DNA of 64,000 nucleotides from Fratercula arctica (taxonomy: Eukaryota > Chordata > Aves > Charadriiformes > Alcidae): NCBI GenBank assembly GCA_947846985.1, contig CANTUZ010000005.1, positions 51,301,389 through 51,365,388 of the forward strand, in the 5' to 3' direction. The position numbers were made by a program, and so were the translations under genes. Below are positions 12,613 through 22,869 of this stretch, piece by piece. Below the pieces are notes generated by a model. It did no database searches, was not told where the DNA came from, and was given only the letters and a program-made list of their open reading frames with translations. Position 1 is the first letter of the stretch; each line of letters begins with the position of its first letter.

Positions 12613-14064
12613 GTGCACAAATACATGGGACCTGATGAGATTCATCCGCGGGTTCTGAGAGAACACCTGGATGAAGTTGCTAAGCCACTAACCATCATAT
12701 TTGAGAAATTGTGGCAGTCCAGTGAAGTTCCCACTGACTGGAAAAGGGGAAAAATAACCCCCATTTTTAAAAAGGAAAAAAAGGAAGACATAGGAAACTA
12801 AAGACCAGTCAGTCTCACTTCTCTGCCTGGCAAGATCGGGGAGAAGATCCTCCTGGAAACTATGTTATGGCACATGGGAAATAAGGAGGTGATTGATGAC
12901 AGCCAGCATGGCTTCACTAATGGCAAATGGAGTCTGACAAATTTGGTGGTCTTCTATGACGATGTTACAGAGTTGGTGGATAAGGCAAGAGCAACTGACA
13001 TCCTCTACCCTGATTTGTGCAAAGCATTTGACACTGTCCCGCACAACATCCTTGTCTCTAAATTGGAGAAACATGGATTTCATGGATGGGCCACTTGGTG
13101 GATAAGAATTGGTTGGATGGCTGCACTCAAAGAGTTGCGGTCAATGGCTCAATGTCCAAGTGGTAACCAGTGATGAGTGGCTCCAGGGGTCAGTACTGGG
13201 ACCAGTACTGTTTAACATCTTTGTTGGTGACATGGATGTTGGGATTCAGTGCACCTTCAGCAAGTTTGCTGACAACACCAAGCTGTGTGGTGGGGTCGAC
13301 ACACTGGAGGGAAGGGATGCCATCCAGAGGGACCTGCACAGGCTTAAGAGGTGGACCCATGCAAACCTCATGCAGTTCAACCAGGCCAAGTGCAAGGTCC
13401 TGCACATGGGTCAGGGCAATCCCATGCATGAATACAGGCTGGGTGGAGAATGGCTTGAGAGCAGCCCTGAGGAGAAGGACTTGGGGGTGTTGGTGGATGA
13501 GAAGCTCAACATGAGCCACCAACACGTGCTTGCAGCCCAGAAACCCAACCACATTCTAGGCTGCATCAAAAGAAGCATGGCCAGCAGGTCAAGGGATGTG
13601 ACTCTGCTCCTCTACTCTGCTCTCGTGAGACCCCAGCTGCAGTGCTGCATCCAGCTCTGGGGCTCCCAGCATAAGGACATGGAGCTGTTGGAGCGGGTCC
13701 AGAGGAGGGCCACGACGATGATCAGAGGCTGGAGCACCTCTCCTATGAAGACAGGCTGAGAGAGTTGGGGTTGTTCAGCCTGGAGAAGAGAAGGCTCCGG
13801 GGAGACCTTATAGCAGCCTTCCAGTGTCTAAAGCGGACCTACAGGAAAGATGGGAAGGGACTCTTTATCACAGAGTGTAGTGACAGGATGAGGGGTAAGC
13901 ATTTTAAACTGGAAGAGGGTAGATTTAGATTAGATATTAGGAAGAAATTCTTTACTGTGAGGGTCGTGAAACACAGGAACATGTTGCCCAGAGAAGCTGT
14001 TGATGCCCCATCGCTGGAATTGTTCAAGGCCAGGCTGGACGGGGCTTTGAGCAGCCTGGTCTAG
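12613..14064 (+). pseudogene. CR1 ORF2 reverse transcriptase and C-terminal remnant
   Basis: Consecutive open pieces in shifting frames cover the RT. They begin with GPDEIHPRVLREHLDEVA (finger region), then [13 protein letters not shown] (motif A), then [18 protein letters not shown] (motif B). Next is FADNTKL near 13265-13285, where the family has FADDTKL. The second catalytic aspartate has become asparagine (codon AAC at 13274-13276), so even a frame-repaired copy would lack the standard active site. The C-terminal part runs through EKRRLRGDLIAAF and [11 protein letters not shown] to a stop just before the 3' tail. Several frame breaks separate these pieces. The relic is non-functional and has no host role that I can see. 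Confidence 0.92.
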
Positions 14065-14153
14065 TGGGAGGTGTCCTTGCCCATGGCAGGGGGGTGGAAC
14101 CAGATGATCCTTAAGGTGCTTTCCAACCTAACCCATTCTATGATTCTATGATC

Positions 14154-17100
14154 ATAAAAATGAAATTTTCGGTTTTATAGCAACAAGAGTTTGGTGAACC
14201 TTCTATGTACCATATGCTTTTTCAGGAGGAGAGGGACACATAAAGGCTCCATATCATTTTTTCCTTTTTGGATTATTAGAAGCCCACAGAGTAGCTAAGC
14301 CACTCTAAACTTCAAAGGGCCTTATATTAATGAATAAGACACAGCACATGAATAATGTAGGCTACATGGAGCAGAAATAAGAACCAGTGCCACTACTGTA
14401 AACTATGTGCTAACAGCAGTGTAATAAAATGAGGCAGAAGCAAAAGGGCTTTTGTGTTTTGTGTCTGGTTAAAATGGCTTATGGAAAGAGAGATACAAAA
14501 TATAATGAAGTCATAACTTTTTAATATACTATAACAAGAATGAACTATGCCTCTTGCAAGAAGGCCAAATGACGTCCATTTCTAAAGTGGCAAGGCATTT
14601 TGGAAGACTTTTTTTCTCAGTACTCAACATACATATGCGGAAGTGCAGGGCACTGTCCCAATAAAAAGCCTTTTAAAGGCCTAACTAACCATGCTAATAC
14701 AGATGCATACAAAGTCACTAGATCAACGCTTCCTATTATCAGCCACAAGGTTGGACAAGTTACCTTAGTTTTTTTAGAGAAGGCATCCCTGACAACTCCT
14801 ACTGCAACTCTCATTGTTATGCCCTTACCCTCAGTAGCATAAATACTGAAATGTTATTACTACCACAAAGTTGTATTTTTGTTGTTAAAAACTAAAATCT
14901 ACTCTTATAAGGAGTCACAAAAGGTGAAATATTTTTCAAAATTGCCTGGTTTTAGTGGTAGGTATTTTTGTTACGTCTATCAATGCATACTTCATATGTA
15001 TATATCCAAGTATACGTTTTATGAAATAGTTTAGTAGCTTCAATGAAAATCTGTCTTTGTTTTTTTCTTACTCTTTCTCAAAGGCTAAAGTACACAGTTC
15101 AGTGTATGCTGAAAGTCAAGGCCAATAGTGTTTGTCATTTACAACTTGGTGCCTTCTGGTGCTACTTTGTCTTTGACCACAGGCCTTGTAAATTTGTAGG
15201 GACTCAGTTCACCCCTTTGATGTGTGTCTTCATCTCCCTCAGCTTCAAGGAGAAGCTGGCTGTGCAGGCAGGGGAGACAACAGGCTCTCTGTTTTGGCAA
15301 GTGCCTCTCTTGCACTCCCAGGGAAGACTGCAATATATTCTGAGCCCTATGGATGTCACAAGCTACGCAACTCTGACAAAACATGACAACAATCTGACAT
15401 GAATTTTATGAAGCCACCGGCAATGCTCATCTTTCAGCTTTGTGGAGATACACAGAAATATAGAATAGCTGCTGTTCGTCTGCCAAGGAATAATTAATAA
15501 GCTTGAAAGAGGTAGGAAAAGGAGGACAGACTGGACTAAAGCTTTAAGATCCTCTGTGCCTGAGTGTCAATGTGAAGGTGGGAAATACTTTGTGTGCTCA
15601 GACAAAATAGTCCTGCTTGTAGGCAGCAAATTTGACCTCTAAGAGCTTATAGAGCAGCTCAGCTCCAAAAAAAAAATGGATAAAAATGAACTTTGCCATG
15701 GGAAAGATCAAGCTCAACAAACTAACTGCTGTTATCTGGGGAACAAACACTTTGAAAAGGCATTATACCTCTCTTCCCCAAAATTGCTCCAACTATCTAT
15801 TACTGTGCCATGCGCTTGAGAAGACCGTACACCACACTTGCGCATTACAGAGCTCATCGCCCAGGCAGTCACAGCACATATGATGAGAAAGATCCTGCCT
15901 CTGCTTCCAGCTTCCAGGACTTTGGCCTGGTGGCAGCTCCCTGCTTTTTGCCACAAAGTTTGATTTAGCTATCTGGACATATTAATTCAGTGTGATGGCA
16001 CAGAAAAGACTTAATTTTCATTCAACTTCACTGCTTCAAATCACGCGTAAGATCTTTTTAAGTGATGTTACCTCCAGGCCAGGCATTCAACTGTCTCTTT
16101 CTCCTGTGTCAAACATGTGTCTGTCCCTGGCTCCGGGCGCAGCTGGGGTGGGGGGCACGGCTCTGAGTCCCCTCACTTCCAGGGAGGAGTTGAGCCCCTG
16201 AAATGCCTCTAACCACAGGGCTGTTGTCGAGTTTGTTCTCTCCCTTCTCATCTCTTTTCCTGCCTCCTCCTCCCCTCTGCTCAACCCCCTGAAAAATATA
16301 AAAAGAAAATATTTTGGGGAAGAAAAGAAAAGAAAAAGGAAGGGGATTGATTTTGGAATGACTGAATGATTGAAAGCTGTCTTCCTGTTCAGATCTACTA
16401 TTAAAAGTAAATAAATAAATAAATAAAGGCCACCTTTAGCTAATAAGGCTGCTCCAGGAGCTGTTTGATAAATATGCGGTTTGTCTATGCAGTATGACAA
16501 ATCTCCCAGGAACTGATGTTGCTCTTCTAAGCACTGTATAAAAAAGTTGCTTTATCTGCTTAATAATGTATCTAGATTTAACCTCTCCTTTGCAACAGAC
16601 AAAATTAAAGAGAGTAAATCTGCCTTGGGATATGAGCCTATTATTAATACAGATCTTCTAACTGTATGTTAAAATACTATTGTGTTCCTTGACACATTCA
16701 GTTCCATTTGCATTATGGAAAGCTAATGCATTAACTTGGTGATAAAAATGCATGGCCTTCTGAAATGAACATAGTGGATGAATGAATTCTGCTGGTCCTA
16801 TGCATAGTCTCAATACATTGCTTACATGCCCTTGTTTTTTGCAAGGGTGAGTAATATAAATAGTCCCATGTTCGGTAGCTCATTTTGCAAGACTCACAGA
16901 GTAATAAACCCACAGTGAATTTATCATTTTACAGACACCTTCCTATGTAGAAATCTATTGTTTAGTGGGGGGGCAGTTGCATGGCTTTCTTCCTTTTAAG
17001 GTGACATACGAGGTTCAGTCTGTTAAAATAACTTCACCGCTTTGCTATAAAAAAAAATGACAGATCTTGTAAATATGATTGTCTGTGCTTCACAACCTCT

Positions 17101-18112
17101 GCTTTCAGTCTACAGAAAGGTTTAAGGTATTTCAGCAGCTCTGTTCCAATCTGTGATTATCCAGGAAACTAGAAACGAGACACATTTGCTGTCTAATGTT
17201 CACTGCATCTCATTTTTTCAGATTCACTACTTCAATGCCTGTTGAGTTCTTATGTTTCAACATGTGCCCTTGAGAGCCTTTGAATGAATTGAAAACATTA
17301 ACGCAGCAGGGCATACTGATGTGCAGCTACTGAAAGGGTATTAATGGCCTTGTATGTACATCTCCATACAAAGTTCTAGCTGACCTCAACAACTCACTTG
17401 ACTCTCCAGATGTCAGGGTAAACGGATAATGAATAAAACACCAAGCATCTGATATTTGTCTGATCTGTAATGCTCAAACTGGTTTTAAAGGCTACAAAGC
17501 CTGGCTGTGTGAAAATCGCACCAGGAAATCTAGCTTGGTTTTACTGCAGTCCCCTTATCCTAAAGGAACAGCTCAGGGCAATCTGCACTCAGAATTTCCC
17601 CTTTCACATGCATTCACTTCAAGAGATAGACCCCTACCTGCAGCTCCGCAAAAGTGCAACTTCAGTGTTTACATCACTGTTGCCTAAGTCGCTAAGCCAT
17701 AACTTCTGGGGTTTTTGCTAATGCTGTGGCAGGTGAGGGGAAAAATGGCATTATATCTCTTATAATATTTCTAGCTGTATCTGCATCAATAGGTTTGTAT
17801 TACCTCCGTAGTGAAACTCCACAGTCAGGCACTCCCCAGAGATGCCATTCCCAGTCCTCCCCTCAGGTCATCCACAAACCAGACCTAGCTACCACCTTAG
17901 TATTGTTCCTCTCGCCAAGTGGAGACTACATTATCTGAAGCATAGCCTGTTTTTATTTTGTGCATACATTCAGGCAGTAACTGCACTGGGTAATACAAGG
18001 GGGACTCATCTATGAAGACAAGTCTTTAACAGTAGGTTAGAAAGCGTGAAACCTACTTGCTCTCTGAGCAGGTCTAACAGACCCATTAAAACAGATTTTC
18101 CATCCCAAGTAT
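14154..18112. other. non-coding desert DNA
   Basis: I see no gene. A short AAAT microsatellite lies at 16407-16426. Open frames around 14600-14840, 15043-15402 and 16087-16500 have no recognisable domains and low-complexity or hydrophobic composition typical of chance frames. I see no repeat family signature beyond that. Confidence 0.65.
16407..16426. repeat. short (AAAT)n microsatellite
   Basis: About five copies of the tetranucleotide AAAT occur in a row. It is a simple repeat with no further significance visible. Confidence 0.85.
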
Positions 18113-18162
18113 CCTTCCTTCCTTCCTTCCTTCCTTCCTTCCTTCCTTCCTTCCTTCCTTCC
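18113..18162. repeat. (TTCC)n microsatellite
   Basis: About twelve uninterrupted copies of TTCC. It is likely to be length-polymorphic. Confidence 0.95.
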
Positions 18163-18591
18163 CTCTCTACCTCCGTTTCTCCCTAAATGCCTTCACTACA
18201 ACTACAGTTTCCTTAAATACTGCTATAAAATATAGAATAAGCTATTCTCCCTACCAGAAAGAGAACAGCCATCTTCACAGAAGTAGGTCATAGCTTCCCC
18301 TACAAAATGGGTCTCCTTTGCTGATTAACAACATTTTTGCACATTTGGCTGTACCTCGTCACACATCACAGTATAAAGATGGTGCCAGCACACAGGTTGC
18401 CATACTCCTCAGCCAGTTTTGTTCATGCAGAGCCAGACCACAGAGGAACAGCCAGAGGAATTTCATTGCCCATCTGCCTTTTGGCTGCAGTGCAGCTTAC
18501 AAGGCAACACAGTGGTCACTCTCTTCAGCCCGCAACAGGGCCTCACTTCATTTCCCAAGCCTACCTGGCAGTCTGCTGGGGTGGCACATTC

Positions 18592-19012
18592 ACAGAATCA
18601 TAGAATCATTTAAGTTGGAAAAGAGCTTTAAGATCATCAAGTCCAACCATAAACCTAACGCTGACAAGTCTACCACCAAACCATGTCCCTAACCATCACG
18701 TCTACATGTCTTTTAAATACCTCCAGGAATGGTGACTCAACCACTTCCCTGGGCAGCCTGTTCCAGTGCTTGACAACCCTTTTGGTGAAGAATTTTTTCC
18801 TAATATCCAATCTAAACCTCCCCTGGCGCAACTTGAGGCTGTTTCCTCTCGCACTATCACTTGTTACTTGGGAGAAGAGACCAACAACCACCTTGCTACA
18901 ACCTCCTTTCAGGTAGTTGTAGAGGGTGATAAGGTCTCCCTTTAGTCTCCTTTTCTGCAGACTAAGCAACCACAGTTCCCTCGGCTGCTCCTCATAGGTT
19001 TTGTTCTCGTAT
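18592..19012 (-). mobile_element. CR1 LINE 3' fragment, reverse strand
   Basis: Read on the minus strand, this contains the C-terminal part of CR1 ORF2, from [19 protein letters not shown] through [20 protein letters not shown] to [15 protein letters not shown]. After the stop comes the 3' tail ending in the inverted AATGATTCTATGATTCTGTG. The tail and the [11 protein letters not shown] wording closely match the CR1 at 49.1-51.1 kb rather than the one at 11.6 kb, so the two probably belong to one subfamily. The copy is 5'-truncated and non-functional. Confidence 0.93.
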
Positions 19013-19187
19013 GGAGTCTGGGAGCTTAACTTTTCAGAGAAAAGCCTGTGGAAATGGTAAATCAGTCCCAGTCTTGTCAGTGAGTGGCATGTGAATAGGA
19101 GAGACTATCCAGCATTTATTTTTATACACTTATTTTGGACCATCCAATGGCATTGGCTGGAGAGTGAGATTGGCAGGAGTGTAAAAT

Positions 19188-19340
19188 ATAATAGAATCAT
19201 ATTATCATAGAATGGTTTGAGTTGGAAGGACATTTCTTCCTAATATCTAATCTAAATCTGCCCTCTTTCAGTTTAAAACTGTTGCCCCTTCTTCTATCAC
19301 TACACTCACATTGCCGGCTCATGTTGAGCTTTTTTTTTAA
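19188..19340 (-). mobile_element. CR1 LINE fragment with two internal deletions, reverse strand
   Basis: On the minus strand, a piece reading KLNMSRQ (a motif from the middle of the ORF2 C-terminal region, compare KLNMSHQ near 13505) joins directly to [24 protein letters not shown]. The intervening 350 bases or so are missing. The sequence then jumps from RLDIRKK to the 3' tail (TCCAACTCAAACCATTCTAT). Two deletions have therefore compressed a normal CR1 tail to about 150 bp. It lies only about 180 bp from the fragment at 18592-19012. Confidence 0.85.
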
Positions 19341-19722
19341 TATATCTGCTGAAAGCTGGATGACAAGACCACAAAACCCCTTGTGTTTGTTTTTTGTGCT
19401 CTTCACGTTTCCACACTAACCCTACCCATCAGTGGCATTTCCCAGTGATGCTTTACACTGCAGCCCTCCATCTGCTCTACCCACCCACCAGCTCTCACAG
19501 TCTTTGCACCCATCTGTCCTTATGCTATTGTGCCTTTCGGTGGACTATATGAAATGTAACTATTTCCCAGTAAGGATTAGGACTGAATTTCAATCATCCC
19601 AATTATCAGCTTTGTGCCCATAACTAGTTACCAAAACTCCTGTTTTCTTTTGTGAGTGTGACCTTCTTCTGATGTTAGAGTTAGATCTGAGTTAATGACT
19701 GAAAAAGTAGCTGACAGTTACC
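19341..19722. other. non-coding DNA between repeats
   Basis: I see nothing recognisable here; the open frames are short and featureless. Confidence 0.6.
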
Positions 19723-19976
19723 CTCTCTCCTCTCCTCTCCTCTCCTCTCCTCTCCTCTCCTCTCCTCTCCTCTCCTCTCCTCTCCCCTCCCCTCCCCTCC
19801 TCCCCTCTCCTCCCCTCCCCTCCCCTCCCCTCCTCCCCTCTCCTCCCCTCCCCTCCCCTCCCCTCCTCTCCTCTCCTCTCCTCCCCTCTCCTCCCCTCTC
19901 CTCCCCTCTCCTCCCCTCGCCTCTCCTCGCCTCTCCTCGCCTCTCCTCTCCTCTCCCCTCCTCTCCCCTCCTCTCC
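19723..19976. repeat. 254-bp pure C/T tract, (TCTCC)n and variants
   Basis: The plus strand is almost entirely C and T. It starts as perfect TCTCC pentamers, passes through CCCTCC and TCCCC variants, and then has a GCCTCTCCTC decamer repeated three times where isolated G bases appear. Uninterrupted polypurine/polypyrimidine tracts of this length can form triplex (H-DNA) structures. The long open frames on both strands (Arg/Gly/Glu or Ser/Pro runs) come from the repeat and are not proteins. Confidence 0.97.
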
Positions 19977-21320
19977 AAGGTCTTGACCATGTTTATTTAG
20001 CCAGAAGTTTTTCAGTAATTGTGGTGCACTGTGGAAAATCACAGCATTCAAGATCCATGACACAGGCAGTTCCTTTTCACCCTTACATGAAAGAACACTG
20101 TACTATAAAGTATTATAAAACACGTAAGAAACCAGCTGTATTGACACCTACTTGACCCAAACTCTGTGTCTTTATTCATGACTGCCTGATTACTTTTTGA
20201 GCCAGAAAGATTGTGCAGTGTTTTTTGTAAGATTCTTACAATTTGGGAGGGAGGGGAGAGAAATGTAGCAGTAGAGATATACATTAGACTCTGAAATCTG
20301 CTTGTCTACCAACAATCATACAGTTTCTGCATGTTTTGAACACTTGTTGAAAATAGAACACTCTCCATATTTGATTTTTGGAGTCCTCAAAAGGACCCAG
20401 ATTTTTAGCTAGTTGCAGATCTGGCTTCACTCCAAAAAGAGGAAAGGATCCTGTGGCAAAAAAAGGCTGGTGAATTGACATGTTTCACCACCCAGCTGTG
20501 CAGGATAACCACAGAAATCTCCTTCTCAGAGGATCTTCCGAGATTTAGATTTCTCTCCTGTGTCTCTGACTTTCTTGCTGCAATTTAGAGATTGTAGGGA
20601 AGGTTACCCCCCCTTCCTATACCCCTTATGCCTCACCCATATGGAAAATTAATCCCTGTACTGTCTTTCAGAAACATGACTCCCAGCATCTCCTATGCTT
20701 CACTCCATTTTTTTGTTTGGAAAGAAGGAAGATGGTGTAAGAAGGAGCAAGGACATATCACATTCAGCCCAGTTATTTATGCTGAGCCCTATTCACAATG
20801 GGGTATCTGTTGGCACCTTTTGCCATGTCAGCAGAACCATTGACAGACAGTCTAAGAGAGAGGGAGAAAAAACAAGGGCAATAAAACCACAAAATGTCAT
20901 TCATAAAATTTCCTTTTTATATGTATAGTATATTTCAATGCCTTCAGAATCAACCCAAGAACTAGTCAAAATAATAAAAGAATACAGCTCAATTTCTGTG
21001 TATAAGATAAATGACATGAAAGAAAAGTTATGAAGCTAAGTGGAAGGAATACAGATGGTATTAGTACTCTGGATATGTTTGATCAGAAACAAAAGGGACT
21101 GAGGTACACAGTTACCCCTCAAAGATTGATTTTAAGGCAATTGAAGCGATTCATCAAATAATAAAGTATTTACCTGAAGCAGTTTTCCTTTTTCTTAGCA
21201 GACAAAATAGAAATAATTGAAACAAAAGTTCATGAAACAGTTTTCTTCCAGTATTTTTCACTACCATTCCTCAAGAAACAGAGAGAACTGGTGGATAACT
21301 ACAACTCAAAATTCAAATGA
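19977..21320. other. non-coding desert DNA
   Basis: I see no gene, RNA gene or repeat family in this stretch. It is AT-rich with short chance frames. Confidence 0.6.
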
Positions 21321-21325
21321 GCCTC

Positions 21326-21700
21326 TGTCATGGTTCCGGCAGAGATAGGGTTAGTTCTCCCCAGGCTCTGGCAGGGACACAGGTATTCCATGCCATGTAT
21401 TCCATCCCATGTGAGCCATGACCAGTCTGTAGCCGGGAGCTGCCAGGGGAGGGGGCAGGAAGTCGCTGCCTGGAGCTGGGGTGTCCCGGGTCTGGTCGGT
21501 GAGTGGAGGTGCCATTATTGTGTTTGCTGTTTTCCTCTATCCATGTTATTGTTGTTGTTTTCCAGTCCCCTTGCTGTTCTGTTAAACTACCTTTGTCTCA
21601 ACCCACGAGTTTTGCCTTTTTCTTCTGATTCTCTCCCCAAGGGGGGAGTATGAGAGTGGCCGCATAGTTCTTTGTTGCCATCTGAGGCTAAACCACGACA
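21326..21700 (+). mobile_element. solo LTR of an avian endogenous retrovirus (ERVL-like)
   Basis: The element begins TGTCATGGTT and ends AACCACGACA. These are near-perfect inverted termini with TG...CA ends. It is flanked by GCCTC (21321-21325) and GCCCC (21701-21705), a 5-bp target duplication with one mismatch. The inner part has the wording typical of this common avian LTR type: CTTTGTCTCAACCCACGAGT, then GATTCTCTCCCCAAGGGGGG. No gag, pol or env sequence is next to it, so it is a solo LTR left by recombination. A 14-bp tandem duplication (21384-21411) lies near its left end. Class assignment rests on the 5-bp duplication and remembered consensus. Confidence 0.88.
21384..21411. repeat. 14-bp tandem duplication within the LTR
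   Basis: TATTCCATGCCATG is followed directly by TATTCCATCCCATG, with one difference. It is a small local duplication inside the LTR. Confidence 0.9.
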
Positions 21701-21705
21701 GCCCC

Positions 21706-22620
21706 AAATTGTGGAATAAATACTGTGCAGGCCTATTGTGCAATGATGTTATTGTGGATGGTGATTCAGTTTATAATGGACATAATCAAACACAACGAGA
21801 TCAAAAGTTAACACATCAGAAAATTAACAGAATTATAAAGCTATATCATTTCTTGGTCAATTAAATTAGGAAAAATCATAATACATTTACTGAGTAGAAG
21901 ATAAAAGAAACTAGTACTTTTGCTCATTGTTAACCTCACCTCTATGAATGACATCTAATTTCACAAAATGTGTAAGAAGGAAATGGATACCAAAACCATG
22001 TAACTACATAACCAAACCCAGAGGCTGTTCCAAAACTTACTAAGTAGAAATGCCTAATTGCACCTGTTAAGCTCTCTCTGACTTCATGAATGCAGACACT
22101 GATCTCATACATAGTTGGGTCCATTCGTACATCCCTGTAGCCTTGTTAAGAGACTAGCTACTTGATCCAGATGGCTTTCTGCCCCCTTAGTGCACCGTGG
22201 AGGACATCCAACAGCACGTGCCAAGGGAGAGCAAAGGAAGCAGCCCATCCCCTGAAGGTGAATACAAACTTTTGGGTATTTGTAAGCCACTAGAAAAACT
22301 GAAAGCCATGCAAACAGTAGGATGGGGCCCCTTCAGCCAGCCTTGTCCAAGTTGATCTCAGGAGGGTTTGCCTTCCTCAAGAGGACCAAATGGTTCCACC
22401 ACAGTGATTTGGAGCAAGACATGGGAAGCATCATGCTACAGAGTCCTCATTCCTCCTTTTGAGCCCTTCAATGCATTCAAGTCTCCTCCTTTCTTCTCCT
22501 TCCACCCTGCCTACAGCCCAATGTTAATTTTATGGTGTTCTTCACAAGAGAGCATGCCCCCAGCTGCACTACAATCGCTGTCCTGTGAGACAGGAGCCCT
22601 GCCACTTTAGAGCAGTTTCC
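21706..22620. other. non-coding desert DNA
   Basis: I see nothing recognisable. The composition becomes richer in G and C towards the CpG-rich patch at the right edge. Confidence 0.55.
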
Positions 22621-22625
22621 GAGAA

Positions 22626-22824
22626 GCCGTGATTCCCTCCCATTGCCACGGCCTGCCATCGCCGCGGCCGCGCGTGCAGCAGCCTGCCCGGCCAGACGTG
22701 CGCCGCTGCGGCCACGCTGCTGGGAGAGCCCCGGCACAGGCCGGCAGCCAGTCCTGATCCAGAGCGTGCCCTCGGGCTGGCTCCGGCAGGCAGGCTCTCC
22801 GGCTGGGCAGCCAGTCTCGTTTCC
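22626..22824. promoter_or_regulatory. isolated CpG-rich patch (small CpG-island-like)
   Basis: I counted 22 CpG dinucleotides in about 200 bp, including GCCGCGGCCGCGCG with a NotI site, in surroundings where CpG is rare. Such patches usually mark promoters, unmethylated enhancers or recently inserted GC-rich sequence. On the minus strand a frame from 22842 to 22477 runs through the patch, but the protein is Arg/Ala/Gly-rich and matches nothing I know. It contains no CR1 or LTR signature. A promoter of a non-coding RNA, or an unrecognised retro-insertion, are both possible. Confidence 0.45.
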
Positions 22825-22869
22825 GGAGAGTCCTGGAGGCAAACCTCAAGAAAAAGCGCAGCAAGCATA

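Larger units (their letters stand above)
11640..14153 (+). mobile_element. CR1 LINE, 5'-truncated, long but inactive copy
   Basis: This is a chicken-repeat-1 type non-LTR retrotransposon covering part of the endonuclease domain, the reverse transcriptase and the 3' end. It begins inside the endonuclease region, so the 5' UTR, ORF1 and the start of ORF2 are missing, which is the usual CR1 truncation. The 3' end has the family-typical GGGGTGGAACCAGATGATCC block and finishes in the octamer-type repeat CATTCTATGATTCTATGATC. Several stops and frameshifts split the reading frame, for example near 12327, 12800 and 13170. The sequence linking the endonuclease and RT parts near 12440-12460 looks shortened. 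The exact left edge is uncertain by some tens of bases. Confidence 0.93.

Noticed and set aside
16087..16500. Minus-strand frame of 137 codons
   Set aside because: It runs through A/T-rich simple sequence and an AAAT microsatellite; the protein is Phe/Leu-rich with no domain.
19692..20063. Long open frames on both strands rich in Arg-Gly-Glu or Ser-Pro
   Set aside because: They are the translation of a C/T simple repeat and have no codon-like or domain signal.
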